Under the pieces are notes generated by a model. The model had not been told where the DNA came from. It did not search any database and was given only the letters and a program-made list of their open reading frames with translations. Position numbers and translations under genes: made by a program. A DNA stretch of 64,000 bases from Aldehydirespirator sp965205155 (lineage in GTDB: Bacteria > Actinomycetota > Acidimicrobiia > Acidimicrobiales > Aldehydirespiratoraceae). How positions within the stretch are numbered: the stretch's first letter is position 1; each line of letters opens with the position of its first letter. This document shows, one piece after another, positions 24,642 to 33,800 of the stretch. The DNA lies in assembly GCA_965205155.1 (NCBI GenBank), contig OZ242033.1, positions 992,001 to 1,056,000 of the forward strand, read 5' to 3'.

Positions 24642-25853
24642 CTACCCGCTCGGCCTCCGGTTGAGCCGGCCGCGGATGTGGCGGGTGTAGATGTGGGCGG
24701 CCACCGCGGCGGGACTGGTGCGCCAGCAGCGGAGCGGATCGAAGCCGTCGTGGGCGAGGCACATGTTGCAGGACACGCACTCGACGGTGCCGGTTCGCCC
24801 GGCGGCCAGCTTGTTGGCGAGGTCGGGTTCGCGGATGAACGGCCGGGACATGGCGAGAAAGTCGGCATCGCCCGAACTGATGAGGTCCGACATCGTCAGG
24901 GTGGTCCGGATCCCCCCGACGAGGATCACCGGGATGTCCACCGCCTCCTTCACGGCCCGGGCGAAGTGCCGGTAATAGGCCTCGGGTCCCTCGGGCTTCA
25001 CGAGTCGCTGCACGAGCCCGTTCCTGGCCGCCTGGGCGGGACCGACCGCGACGTAGGTCCGGATGTTCTCGAGATAGCTCTTCATGATCCCGTAGGACAC
25101 CTCCACCGCGTCCAGCCCCCGCTCGGCCAGCAGGCGCACCCGCTCCACGCTCTCTCCGACCTCGAGCCCTCCCGCAATGGAGTCGCCGATCCCGATGCGG
25201 GCCGTCACGCAGTAGTCGTCACCCACCGCGCTGCGGACCGCGTCGTACACCGCCAGCACGAACCGGCCGCGGCGTTCGGCATCGCCACCCCACTCGTCGG
25301 TGCGCACGTTGGTGATCGGGGAGGAGAACTCCGAGATCAGGTAGCCGTTGCCGCCGTGGATGTGGACCCCGTCGAACCCGGCTTCCCTCGCTCGCCGCGC
25401 CGCCTGGCCGAAAGCGGCGATCACGTCGGTGACGTCGTCGGGCGTGGCCTCGCGGGGCCGCAGCCCGTACATCTCGTTGGCCGTCGGCGACGGGGCGATC
25501 GGTCCGACCTCGGGCAGCATCGTCTGGCTTCCGGCGTGGCCGATCTCTGCGAAGATCCGCCCCTCCGCGGCGTGCACCGCGTCGGTGATCTGAACCATCG
25601 ACTCGACGAGACGGTCGTCGTGGAGGCCGGGCTGGTTGGCGCTGGCCTGGCCGCGGGGCTCCACGTACACGTGCCCGGTGAGGATCAGCCCTGCTCCTCC
25701 GGCGGCCAACTTGCCGTACAGGCTGGCCAACTCCGGAGTCCCGGCTCCGTCGGGCGCGGCCATCGTCTCGGAGGTCGACGCCCTGACCAGCCGGTTCCTG
25801 AGCGTGAGCGAACCGATCCTGCCGGGTTCCAGGTAGGGAGCTCCGGCACTCAC
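24642..25853 (-). CDS. NADH:flavin oxidoreductase / Old Yellow Enzyme family
   Basis: A 403-residue FMN-dependent TIM-barrel oxidoreductase. The N-terminal block is LRNRLVRASTSETMAAPDG, the active-site strand is FDGVHIHGGNGYLISEFSSP followed by DEWGGDAERRGRF, and the phosphate-binding strand is PVILVGGIRT. The C-terminal cysteines CVSCNMCLAHDGFDPLRCW suggest a [4Fe-4S] cluster, as in 2,4-dienoyl-CoA-reductase-like members, but the chain stops without the extra FAD/NAD domains. The substrate is likely an enone or other activated alkene. Confidence 0.87.
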   Translation of the reverse strand: MSAGAPYLEPGRIGSLTLRNRLVRASTSETMAAPDGAGTPELASLYGKLAAGGAGLILTGHVYVEPRGQASANQPGLHDDRLVESMVQITDAVHAAEGRIFAEIGHAGSQTMLPEVGPIAPSPTANEMYGLRPREATPDDVTDVIAAFGQAARRAREAGFDGVHIHGGNGYLISEFSSPITNVRTDEWGGDAERRGRFVLAVYDAVRSAVGDDYCVTARIGIGDSIAGGLEVGESVERVRLLAERGLDAVEVSYGIMKSYLENIRTYVAVGPAQAARNGLVQRLVKPEGPEAYYRHFARAVKEAVDIPVILVGGIRTTLTMSDLISSGDADFLAMSRPFIREPDLANKLAAGRTGTVECVSCNMCLAHDGFDPLRCWRTSPAAVAAHIYTRHIRGRLNRRPSG

Positions 25854-25927
25854 GGCAGCAGGGGCTCGGGTCTGGCTCGGAGTGCGATCACCGCTCGGCC
25901 GTGCTTGGTGCGGGTCGTGGGACTCAC

Positions 25928-25947
25928 GCCTCCAAGCTAGTGGAGGC
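25928..25947 (-). terminator. Short perfect hairpin downstream of the coiled-coil protein gene
   Basis: GCCTCCA (25928-25934) and TGGAGGC (25941-25947) close a 6-bp loop. It lies 67 bp beyond the stop of the minus-strand gene at 26015 and before the OYE-family gene. There is no T-run. The rest of 25854-26014 shows nothing else. Confidence 0.4.
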
Positions 25948-26014
25948 CACTTGGTCGCCGATCCGCGGGCCGCGCACTGTGTGGATGGGCCCGAGGTGCT
26001 TTGCAGTGGCGTGG

Positions 26015-26488
26015 CTAGCCCGGCGGGACGCCGTCGGGGACGGGGGTTCGGGTGGGGTCGAGGAGCCGGCCCTCGAGTGCAGCCTCGACCTCCTCGGTGC
26101 GGTTGAGGGCGGCGATGAGAGCGGTCAGCTTGAGGTTGATCTCGGCCACGTCCTCCTCCAGCGCCGCGAACCGGGCGTCCATCGTCTCCTCGAACCGCGT
26201 GACGCGGTCCTCGAGGCGGGTGATCCGGTCGTTGGTGTCGTTGATCCTGAAGTTGAGGGTGGTGTAGTTGAAGATGAGCAGAGCCACGATGGCGGTGCCG
26301 AACACGGCGTGCAGGGGATTGTCGGCGAACTGCTCCCAGGCCCGCCGTCCGATCCCGGCCGCGGTCCGCGGCGCCGACGCCCCCTGCGCGGGCACATCGA
26401 CGCCGGCTGCGGCGGGATCCTGAGGGTCGGCGGTGGGGGGCATGGGTGCGGTGGCCTCCGCGGGCATGCTGGGGGCTGGTGCGGTCAT
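26015..26488 (-). CDS. Membrane protein with C-terminal coiled coil
   Basis: A 157-residue protein: a Pro/Ala-rich N-terminus of about 50 residues, one transmembrane helix (AVFGTAIVALLIFNYTTLNF), then a heptad-like coiled coil (INDTNDRITRLEDRVTRFEE...) and a short tail. The ATG at 26488 is chosen because GAGG lies about 5 bp upstream. A promoter is visible at 26582-26610. It is the next gene downstream of the Wadjet operon on the same strand, but has its own promoter. The layout resembles the small leaderless protein at 17559. Function unknown. Confidence 0.62.
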   Translation of the reverse strand: MTAPAPSMPAEATAPMPPTADPQDPAAAGVDVPAQGASAPRTAAGIGRRAWEQFADNPLHAVFGTAIVALLIFNYTTLNFRINDTNDRITRLEDRVTRFEETMDARFAALEEDVAEINLKLTALIAALNRTEEVEAALEGRLLDPTRTPVPDGVPPG

Positions 26489-26581
26489 GGGGCCTCGCTC
26501 GGGTCGGCGGCCGAATGGCTGCGCTCGGAGACGGATGTGCGGATGGCTGCCGCTGATGCCCGGCAGCGAGGCTCTCACGGG

Positions 26582-26610
26582 AGACTATCCGATGTTCAAT
26601 GTTATGTCAA
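26582..26610 (-). promoter_or_regulatory. Promoter for the coiled-coil membrane protein gene
   Basis: On the minus strand TTGACA (26605-26610) and TAGTCT (26582-26587) are spaced exactly 17 bp. This is the best consensus -35 in the window and lies in a local AT-rich patch. The predicted start site leaves an 85-90-nt leader before the ATG at 26488. Confidence 0.6.
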
Positions 26611-26691
26611 TCCTTGCTGTATAGTGCTTTTATAAGCTTGTTCGCACTGTCTCAGTGTGCAACCAGCTGCGGCGAGCGCCACGCACGCGGG

Positions 26692-27927
26692 TTAGCTGTG
26701 AGATGCAGATTGGAGGAAGCCGTCGAGCACCGGGTCGAGCACGAACTCCTCGTGAATGATCAGCCTCCGCGTGCCGAACAGCTCCTCAAGAGCCGGGTCC
26801 CACGGCGTGGGGCCGCAGCCCTTCGGGTCACGGTCCAGTCGCACACCGTCTCGTTCGGCCCGGCTGACCGCCTCCTGATAATCCTTGGCATCCATCCTCC
26901 AGGGGCGGCAGCCGATGTCGTGCATGCGTCGGCAGATGGCGATCCCCGCCGCGTCGAAATCGCCGTGGTACCAGAGGCGGGCTCCGGATTCCTGAAGTTG
27001 CTGCAGCAGTGTGGTCACTGCGGTAGTGGGGTTGCCGTTGGTGGCAACGACGCAGCAACCCAGTTCGCGCTCGGCCGCTGCCTCCGCGAGACGCGGGTTC
27101 TCGACCACGAGGACTGGTGTGCCGACGGGCACCTGCAACGGGTGCCGGAGCATGGCGAGGAGACTGACATGCAGAGGTAAGCCGCCATCGGTGGCGGCTC
27201 GGATAGCGCGGTCTACGGCAGAGTTCCCTGTCACGGGAATCGCCCATGCCAGCGCTGGCGCCGACACCCGATCAGGCTGGATGCCCGAAGCCTCCCACAG
27301 CTCGCGGCCCCCGAGTGGTTCCCCGAGACGGCAGCGAAGAGCCCGCCGCACGAAGGACGCCAGTCTCGTTCCCTGGTCCAGTGCATGTGACGAACCGAAG
27401 AGCGAGGCGGCCAGCTCGGTGCGGCTGGCGCTGATGGGCTCCGTCTGGTCGAGTCGGTCAAGGAGGCGGCGAACATCAGCGGCGAGGCTCTCGACCCTTT
27501 CGCTGTCGAGCCCGCCGAGCAGACCGGAGCTGACGAGCCCCGCGGCCCATTGGGCTGCCCACGGCTCGGGCCAGTCAGCCACGGCAAGGCGCAGGACGGC
27601 TCGCGCCGCCGCGGCGCGCTGCCGGGCAGCCCGTCGCTGCGAAGCCTCGTTGGACGGCGGATGACCGAGCCGGGTCAGTGCGCTGCATAGGTCCTCGCCG
27701 ATCTCACGGTCGGTCAGGGCCGCTTCTAGTTCGGCCAAGTCAAGGCGACTAGTTAGTCGGCGACCCAGCAGCGATTCGAGGACTAGGTCACTGGAGGGCT
27801 CGAGGTCGGGCCGGACGACGGTGCCGCGGCGCTCTGGTCCGAACCGGTCGAGCCTTTGACGGGCGGCTGCCCACAGCGGTTGTAGCCCATCCTGCACGAG
27901 CGACTCCGGGACGGGCCGAGACGTCAC
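26692..27927 (-). CDS. jetD: Wadjet nuclease subunit JetD, type II (TIGR02679, DUF3323/DUF2399)
   Basis: The plasmid-cleaving subunit of the Wadjet SMC system. The C-terminal DUF2399 Toprim-like half is unmistakable: TPVLVVENPRLAEAAAE, CVVATNGNPTTAVTTLL, GARLWYHGDFDAAGIAICRR (the D-x-D of Toprim), and PWDPALEELFGTRRLIIHEE. The N-terminal half fits DUF3323. About 411 residues from the GTG at 27927. The frame is open further upstream into jetB, but no ATG or GTG lies between the jetB stop and 27927, so the start is uncertain. It is last in the operon. Confidence 0.88.
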   Translation of the reverse strand: MTSRPVPESLVQDGLQPLWAAARQRLDRFGPERRGTVVRPDLEPSSDLVLESLLGRRLTSRLDLAELEAALTDREIGEDLCSALTRLGHPPSNEASQRRAARQRAAAARAVLRLAVADWPEPWAAQWAAGLVSSGLLGGLDSERVESLAADVRRLLDRLDQTEPISASRTELAASLFGSSHALDQGTRLASFVRRALRCRLGEPLGGRELWEASGIQPDRVSAPALAWAIPVTGNSAVDRAIRAATDGGLPLHVSLLAMLRHPLQVPVGTPVLVVENPRLAEAAAERELGCCVVATNGNPTTAVTTLLQQLQESGARLWYHGDFDAAGIAICRRMHDIGCRPWRMDAKDYQEAVSRAERDGVRLDRDPKGCGPTPWDPALEELFGTRRLIIHEEFVLDPVLDGFLQSASHS

Positions 27928-27994
27928 AACCGCGACCGGTGGAGCAGTTGAAGTCCCTTGATTGGCCGGTGCTGTGGCCAGCAGGGCCGAAGTG

Positions 27995-29128
27995 TCACAG
28001 CAGCGCCCCTTGTTCGATACGGATGTCCGCGGCGTAACGCCAGGCTGCGGGCAGGAGCCGCACGGTCTCGCCGCGGGTGTCCGTGAGTCTGTGGTCCTGA
28101 AGGAGCACGAGCGCCGCATCCGTGAGACTGTCGGGGTCGTCGGCGAGTTGCGACCAGTAGCGGCGATGCTCCTCGGCCAGCGCGGCCACGGTCTCGACGA
28201 CTTCGCATAGCGCGACTGAATCCGATCCGGCCTCTGTGAGCCGATTGATCAGGAGCAGGGCGGCGTGGGCCACGGTGCCGCTGCGGGGGAATTTGCTGTC
28301 GGTCATGCCGTCGTCCGGGTCGATGGCCGCCACACCCTCGGCTCGGGCTTCGAGCCGGAGCCCGAACATCTCGTCGAAGATGCTGGACTCCTCGCCGAGC
28401 CGTCGCCTCAACTCGGTCCACTCATCGTCCGTTAGGTCGCTGCGGTACAGCACCGGTTCTTCCAGGAGGGCCGAGCGCATCCAGGACCTCAGCGATGACT
28501 GGCGCTGCTCGGAGCGGGCCAGCAGGTCCTCTACGGTCTCGGAGCGGGCCAGCACAGGCAGGGGCAGCAGCGCGACGCGGTCAGGCCGGATCCGCAGCAC
28601 TGCGTCCGCCTCGCCGTCGCTCTTGTAGCGGTCGACTCGGTCGTGCTCCTCGCTTGCAGCACCGTGGCTGATCATCCACTTCAGTGCCGCGACCAGGGCG
28701 CGGCGGTCGGAGGTCGACTCGGTCACTGTCACTCCGGCGTCGGTCGCGGCCGAGCGGATCTCATGAAGCAGGTCGCGCAGGCTGATGACGCTCGGGCCCG
28801 CGGCCACGGCTGCCAGCGTGAGCGCGAGCATCGTGTACTCGCGCACCGAGAACGGACGCCCGGGATCGGCGGCCGTGTGCAGCGCCCGGCGTGTGGCGAC
28901 GACTGTTGACTTGTACAGCCGGGCTGTGTCTGCGGTTACTTCGAGGCGGTACCCAAATCGCTGCGTGAACCAGCGGTCCAGTTCGTGTTCGTACCGCCTG
29001 ACTAAGTGAAACGAGTCGGGGTCGCGCTCGGACAGCACTAGGGGATGCTCGGCAAGATGCCGGGCCGCGGCCCGGAGTTCGAATTCTCGGCGGGGACCGG
29101 CGGAAGCCGACGCCGAGACCGCGGTCAT
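27995..29128 (-). CDS. jetB: Wadjet subunit JetB, type II (TIGR02678, DUF2398)
   Basis: A 377-residue MukE/kite-like partner of the SMC complex. It begins with an ARHLAEHPLVLSERDPDSFH helix-turn region. It contains FSVREYTMLALTLAAVAAGP, the VALLPLPVLARSETVEDLL segment and a winged-helix-like C-terminal half (EVVETVAALAEEHRRYWSQL, RLLPAAWRYA). These are the features of the DUF2398 family. The ATG at 29128 overlaps the jetA stop by 4 bp (ATGA), implying translational coupling. It likely bridges the kleisin JetA and SMC dimer JetC. Confidence 0.87.
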   Translation of the reverse strand: MTAVSASASAGPRREFELRAAARHLAEHPLVLSERDPDSFHLVRRYEHELDRWFTQRFGYRLEVTADTARLYKSTVVATRRALHTAADPGRPFSVREYTMLALTLAAVAAGPSVISLRDLLHEIRSAATDAGVTVTESTSDRRALVAALKWMISHGAASEEHDRVDRYKSDGEADAVLRIRPDRVALLPLPVLARSETVEDLLARSEQRQSSLRSWMRSALLEEPVLYRSDLTDDEWTELRRRLGEESSIFDEMFGLRLEARAEGVAAIDPDDGMTDSKFPRSGTVAHAALLLINRLTEAGSDSVALCEVVETVAALAEEHRRYWSQLADDPDSLTDAALVLLQDHRLTDTRGETVRLLPAAWRYAADIRIEQGALL

Positions 29129-30837
29129 GTCACTGCTCCAATCATCGCCACGTCTTCGGGCGCGCCGTCCTGCCCGTGGACTGCCGTGATCGCGTCCATG
29201 CCTGACCGGTCAGACGTGCTTTGTTCCGGTTCGCCGACGCTGGCGACAGTCACAACCAGTCCGTGCAACATGAGACGTCCCTCGGGGCACCTCAAGGTGG
29301 TGCTCGCTTCTTCGACCCGATCGACGGCGCACTGGATGCCTGACTCCGTTGCCGTTCGAATGTCGGCGTGCGAATCGCAGCCGTGGCCCGACTGACTGAT
29401 CAGGTCTCGCAGTATCGAGAAGGCCGCGACCGACATCTCGGCGCCGTCGATGCAGCCCTGTGAATCTCTGCAGGACAGAAGTTCGGCGACAGCGGCCTCT
29501 CTGGAGACACGCTTGAGTTCGCGGTCGCGCTGGATCAGCTCGCGTTCGCGCCGACGGTCTCGCAGCGGTGTCGATCTGCCCCGCTTCGTGATGTCGCCCC
29601 GCTCGCGCAACGAGACTGGCACGACAGCGCTGGGAGCGTCCCGCCACGACATGGTGGAAGGCTCTGGGTCGTCGGCGTCCGCTGACAGTGTCCCCAGACG
29701 CCGGCACGAGACAAGCCCGAAGGCCGCCGCTGCGATCTCGTGTGCATCGTCGGCTGTGGCGGCGCGGTCGAAGAACCGGGCGAGACGCAAGAAGTCCGAC
29801 CGTCTCGATATCGCGCCCAGACCGGCTCGCGACAGCCGGGTCACGTTCGCGGTCAAAGTGCGCACGGCCGCCACAGCCTGGCGGGTCAGTTGATCGAGCC
29901 GCGAAGCCCGCCCCGCCGGTGCGACGAACCACTCCGCGAGGTGTTCCCAGTCCCTGGCCGCGCTGCCGGGTAGGTGGCGCACGGCGACGCTATCGGCCAA
30001 CCCAGCATCATCGACACGGGTCGCGAGTCCGGGTCCGGACCTCAGCGTGTCCAGCAGCACCGGAAGCCGGGGCAGGATGGCTTCGAGACGGCGGGCGATG
30101 GGCCGCGCCATGCGCTCGATTTCAGCCAGTTGCTCGGAGACATATGAGACCAGAACTCCTGCGAACAACTGCACCTCCTCGGCGTTGAGGTCGTAACGGC
30201 TCTGCCACTGGTTGAGGTCTGCGAAGAACTGGGTCAGTTCGGTGGTGAAGCGCTCGTGGATATCGAAGACGGAACGGACCTTGCCCGCGAGTTCCTCCGT
30301 CGAGGCTCCCCCAAAGTCCTCGGTGGCGTGTTCGCCGAGTTCGCGCAGAACGCGGTCCAGGTCTCGCAGGCGTGCCGCCTGCACGTCGGTGATCTCGTCG
30401 ACTCCGGCGAGCACTCCCTCGACGATCTCGAAGACCTCCTGGCCAGCGCGGGTGATCAAATACCGGTTGCGGCGGCGGTAGTAATCTTCAAGGCTCGACG
30501 GGTTGCCGATCGAGGACGAGACCGTCAGGTTTCCCCAGATGCGCAAGCTCTCTAGCCGGTCGGCAACTACGTTCGGATCGATTTCGCTGTTCACGACGGC
30601 TGGCTCGGCCGCGACCTCTTCCGGTGAGAACTCCGCGAAGAACGTGCCTGCGAACACGCCGAGGATCGTTCGATAGTCGCGCCAGTCCGGTACGGCCAGG
30701 TAGCGGAAGAGCAGCCTGGCCCGATCCGGCCCATTGGCGCCGGAGTGCCGATTGAGGGTGGGTCCTGCCTCCTGGCCCTCCCTCTCGTCTCCGGCCACCG
30801 CCCGGGAATCTGCTCCGAGGGGGTCTGGCGCGGACAT
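29125..30837 (-). CDS. jetA: Wadjet kleisin subunit JetA, type II (TIGR02677, DUF2397)
   Basis: The MukF/kleisin-like subunit of 570 residues. The start of the family domain is RLLFRYLAVPDWRDYRTILG, then FFAEFSPEEVAAEPAVVNSE and ADRLESLRIWGNL. A winged-helix N-domain, a long helical middle (VRSVFDIHERFTTELTQFFA, DLNQWQSRYDL) and a C-terminal domain follow. The ATG at 30837 overlaps the jetC stop (TGATG), which rules out the longer upstream starts. It should close the JetC ring and contact JetB. Confidence 0.87.
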   Translation of the reverse strand: MSAPDPLGADSRAVAGDEREGQEAGPTLNRHSGANGPDRARLLFRYLAVPDWRDYRTILGVFAGTFFAEFSPEEVAAEPAVVNSEIDPNVVADRLESLRIWGNLTVSSSIGNPSSLEDYYRRRNRYLITRAGQEVFEIVEGVLAGVDEITDVQAARLRDLDRVLRELGEHATEDFGGASTEELAGKVRSVFDIHERFTTELTQFFADLNQWQSRYDLNAEEVQLFAGVLVSYVSEQLAEIERMARPIARRLEAILPRLPVLLDTLRSGPGLATRVDDAGLADSVAVRHLPGSAARDWEHLAEWFVAPAGRASRLDQLTRQAVAAVRTLTANVTRLSRAGLGAISRRSDFLRLARFFDRAATADDAHEIAAAAFGLVSCRRLGTLSADADDPEPSTMSWRDAPSAVVPVSLRERGDITKRGRSTPLRDRRRERELIQRDRELKRVSREAAVAELLSCRDSQGCIDGAEMSVAAFSILRDLISQSGHGCDSHADIRTATESGIQCAVDRVEEASTTLRCPEGRLMLHGLVVTVASVGEPEQSTSDRSGMDAITAVHGQDGAPEDVAMIGAVT

Positions 30838-33800
30838 CACGGCATCGGACGCCGTTCGAGCACAGCGCCGTCCCATCGATAGTGCTCGAGCAGGATGGCC
30901 TCCAGTCTGGCGTCCCGCACGACCTCGGTGATGGCCAGTTCGGGCACGGTGGCATGCGTGCCCCACAGCCTCTCGCTGGTGGCAATCAGGTCGAGGTCGA
31001 GCTCGACGAGCAGCCCGAACAGTTTGGCGTGGTTGTCCTCGGAGACCTTGGCGAACGCGTCGTCAAGCACGACGAACCGCGCCACGCCGTTGCCGTCGTG
31101 GTTCACCGTGCCGGCCTGCTCGGCTATGGAGTCGCAGGACGCGGCCACCGCCGCGAACAGCGGCAAATAGGTCACGAGCTTCTTCTCGCCCTCCGACAGC
31201 GGCGTGTTCCGGCTCAGCCTTGTCTCCTTGCGGCCGGGGCGTCGCACCATCACAGCCATGTCGTGCCACTGCTTGTAGTCCAGCGCCCTGGAGATGAGCT
31301 GGCGGTAGGGGATGTCCGGCTGCAGGGCCCGGGCCTCCTGCAGGTGGTCGGACAACGCTCGGCGCAGATCGCGCTCGTCGTCTTCGGTGCGGAGGTCCGG
31401 GAGCTTCGTGAGCAGGTCGACCATGCTGTTCGTTGCCGGGTCGAGTTCACCCGAGCGCCGCCACCGTAGGCGTACCCCGACATCGTGGGCCGTCTTGACC
31501 GCGCCCAGGCGCGCATTCATGCGCTCCACCAGCCTTGCAGCGCCGTGGACACGTTCGGCGATCTCGCGTGCGATCAGGCCTTGCAGCAACTCCCGTAGGG
31601 CTTCGCTCTGTTTGTGATCGAGCAGAGCGACCATCTGGTCACGCTGGGCCGAAACAGCTCGAGCCGAGGCCGCCAGTGGGGCTCTTCCGGACGGCCCGGT
31701 CACCTCCACCACGAGCGGAAGGGCCGGATCGGGCTGACGCTCCTCCGCATCCCATCCGGCACCCAGCGCGTCGCGCCGCCGTCTCAATGATTGCCTGACG
31801 CTGTCGGCGGTGACCCTCGCCGGGCCCGATGGTCCGCCAGTGCCGTGGGTTCTTCCGGCAGGTCCCTCCTGGCCCGTATCGGCTCCAGAGCCGGGCTCCT
31901 TACGCACCTCGCCGTCCGTACTATCGCTCCCGTCCCGGGTCTCACCGTCGTCACCGTCGAGCAGGTGGTCGGCGGCTTTCAGTGCCTCGCTCAGGCCCTT
32001 CGGACCTGTCGCTTCGGTCACGATCGGTGTCGCCGGAGTGTCGTTGAGCGTGAGCGCGTCGAGCAGGCCGGGGACAGCCAGCGCCTTGATGAGCATTGAC
32101 CGGGCTGCCTCGCAGGCATCTCCGGCTCGGGCTCGCTCCTCGCTGGCGACGCTGGCCGCGGCTCGAGCATCCGCCCGGATGTTCACCGCGCTGACATGCT
32201 GCTCGCGGACCTCCGGCAGGCGATCTTCCACTTGCTCCAGTTCCCTCCGGCAACGCTCGCGGGTGGCCACAACCTCTGCGTACTCGGCTCCGATGCTGTC
32301 CTCGATGGTCACCAGTCGGACGTGCTGACGGCTGTGCTCAGACTCGCTCCGAGACAAGGCGCCGCGCTCGGAACGGAGTTCTTCGGCAGCCGCTCGCCAA
32401 CGGGCCGCGGCCCCGCGCCAGTCGTCTATCGACCTCGTCAGAGCCCTCAGCAGCGATCGGCATCCGTCCAGACCGCTGGTCAGGTCGCGCAGTTTCCCGC
32501 GAAGCGCCTCGAGCCCGGGGCGATCCTGCGGGAGGTGGAGGGTCACCGCAATGCGGTGAAGCTCATTCGATGCTCCGGTCGATGCTCGTTCTGCCTCGTC
32601 GCGGTCGGCGGTGGCCGCATCTTTGCCAGCTGATGCCTCGTCCGCGGCGCGGCCGGCGGCCGCAACGTCGGCTGCCGCGTTGAGGATCGCTGCGACGGAG
32701 GGCGTGCGCTCTTGAAGTCGCTGAGCCTGTTCGAGCGACGAGCGTCGCTCAGCCAGTTCCGCCTCGCTGTCGCGCACGACCGCGAGAGCCGAGACTAGGA
32801 GGACAGACGCTTTCTGCCGCTCGCGTTCGAGCGCCTCCCGGCGGGCAGTCGTCCCGATGAACTCGGGCCGATCCTTGCTGTGGCGGCCGTGCAAGGCACC
32901 GACCCTGAAGGAGCCGTCGGTGGCTGCAGCGGTGGCGGCGTCGCTCGATGGGTCGAAGGAGATCGACTGGAGCAGCCGAACCACCGAAGCCGTCTCCACT
33001 CTGTCGTTGAGCCGGTCCGGGACGGTCACTGCAAGGCAGTCGCTGAGAGGGTTCAGAACGGGATCCGCTGTGGCGGCGACCAGTTCGCCGCTGGCCAGTT
33101 CGAGAACTCCGCCCTCGACCAGCCGGGCAGAAAGCAGACCTGAGGATTCGAGCGCAGCCTCTAGACCGGAGCACTCGACCTCGGTGAGGTGCGCTTTGAA
33201 GTCGATCAGATCGGCGAGGCAGTACCCGGCGTCAGTCTGCCAGCCGAGTCTGGGAGGCTCGGGCTCGGTGCGGTCGGCCAAGGCATCGACCAGGGCTTGC
33301 GCCTCACGGGCCGCGACCCGCTCGCTGTCCAGCCGGTAGCCGACCGCGGCGGCAGACTCGCGCCAGTGCCCGATGAGTTCGTCGCATGCGGACGACAGCT
33401 CGATCCGCAGAGTCTCTGCCCGGTCGGGCGCGACATCCGGTGCGGCGTCCATCGCCTGCAGGCTGCTGGCGTCCGGCTCGCTGTCGGCCGCTTCTACCGC
33501 AGCGGCAACGGACGCCGCGGTCGTGTCCAAACCTGTGCTCTGGAGCAGGGCGCAGGCCTCCAACGCCCAGAGCCGGATGCTGCCGTTCCACTGGCGGCGC
33601 GCCGCGGCGAGACGTTGGTCCTGCTCGGCCAGGCGGGCCGAGGCGCGGTCGGCCGCATCCGAAGCAGCCTCGAATCTCGATTCGGCCAGGCTGAGAGCCT
33701 TCTCCGCGGCGTCGAACTCGGCCCGTGCTTGATCGACTTGGTCGATGTCCGCTTGCCGAGTGAGGACAGCCCCGCCCATTGCGGCGATCTCGCGGCCGAT

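Noticed and set aside
26644..26660. Hairpin GCACTG...CAGTGTGC considered as the Wadjet operon terminator
   Set aside because: The stem is short with a bulge and lacks a T-run on the minus strand; support is too weak to list.
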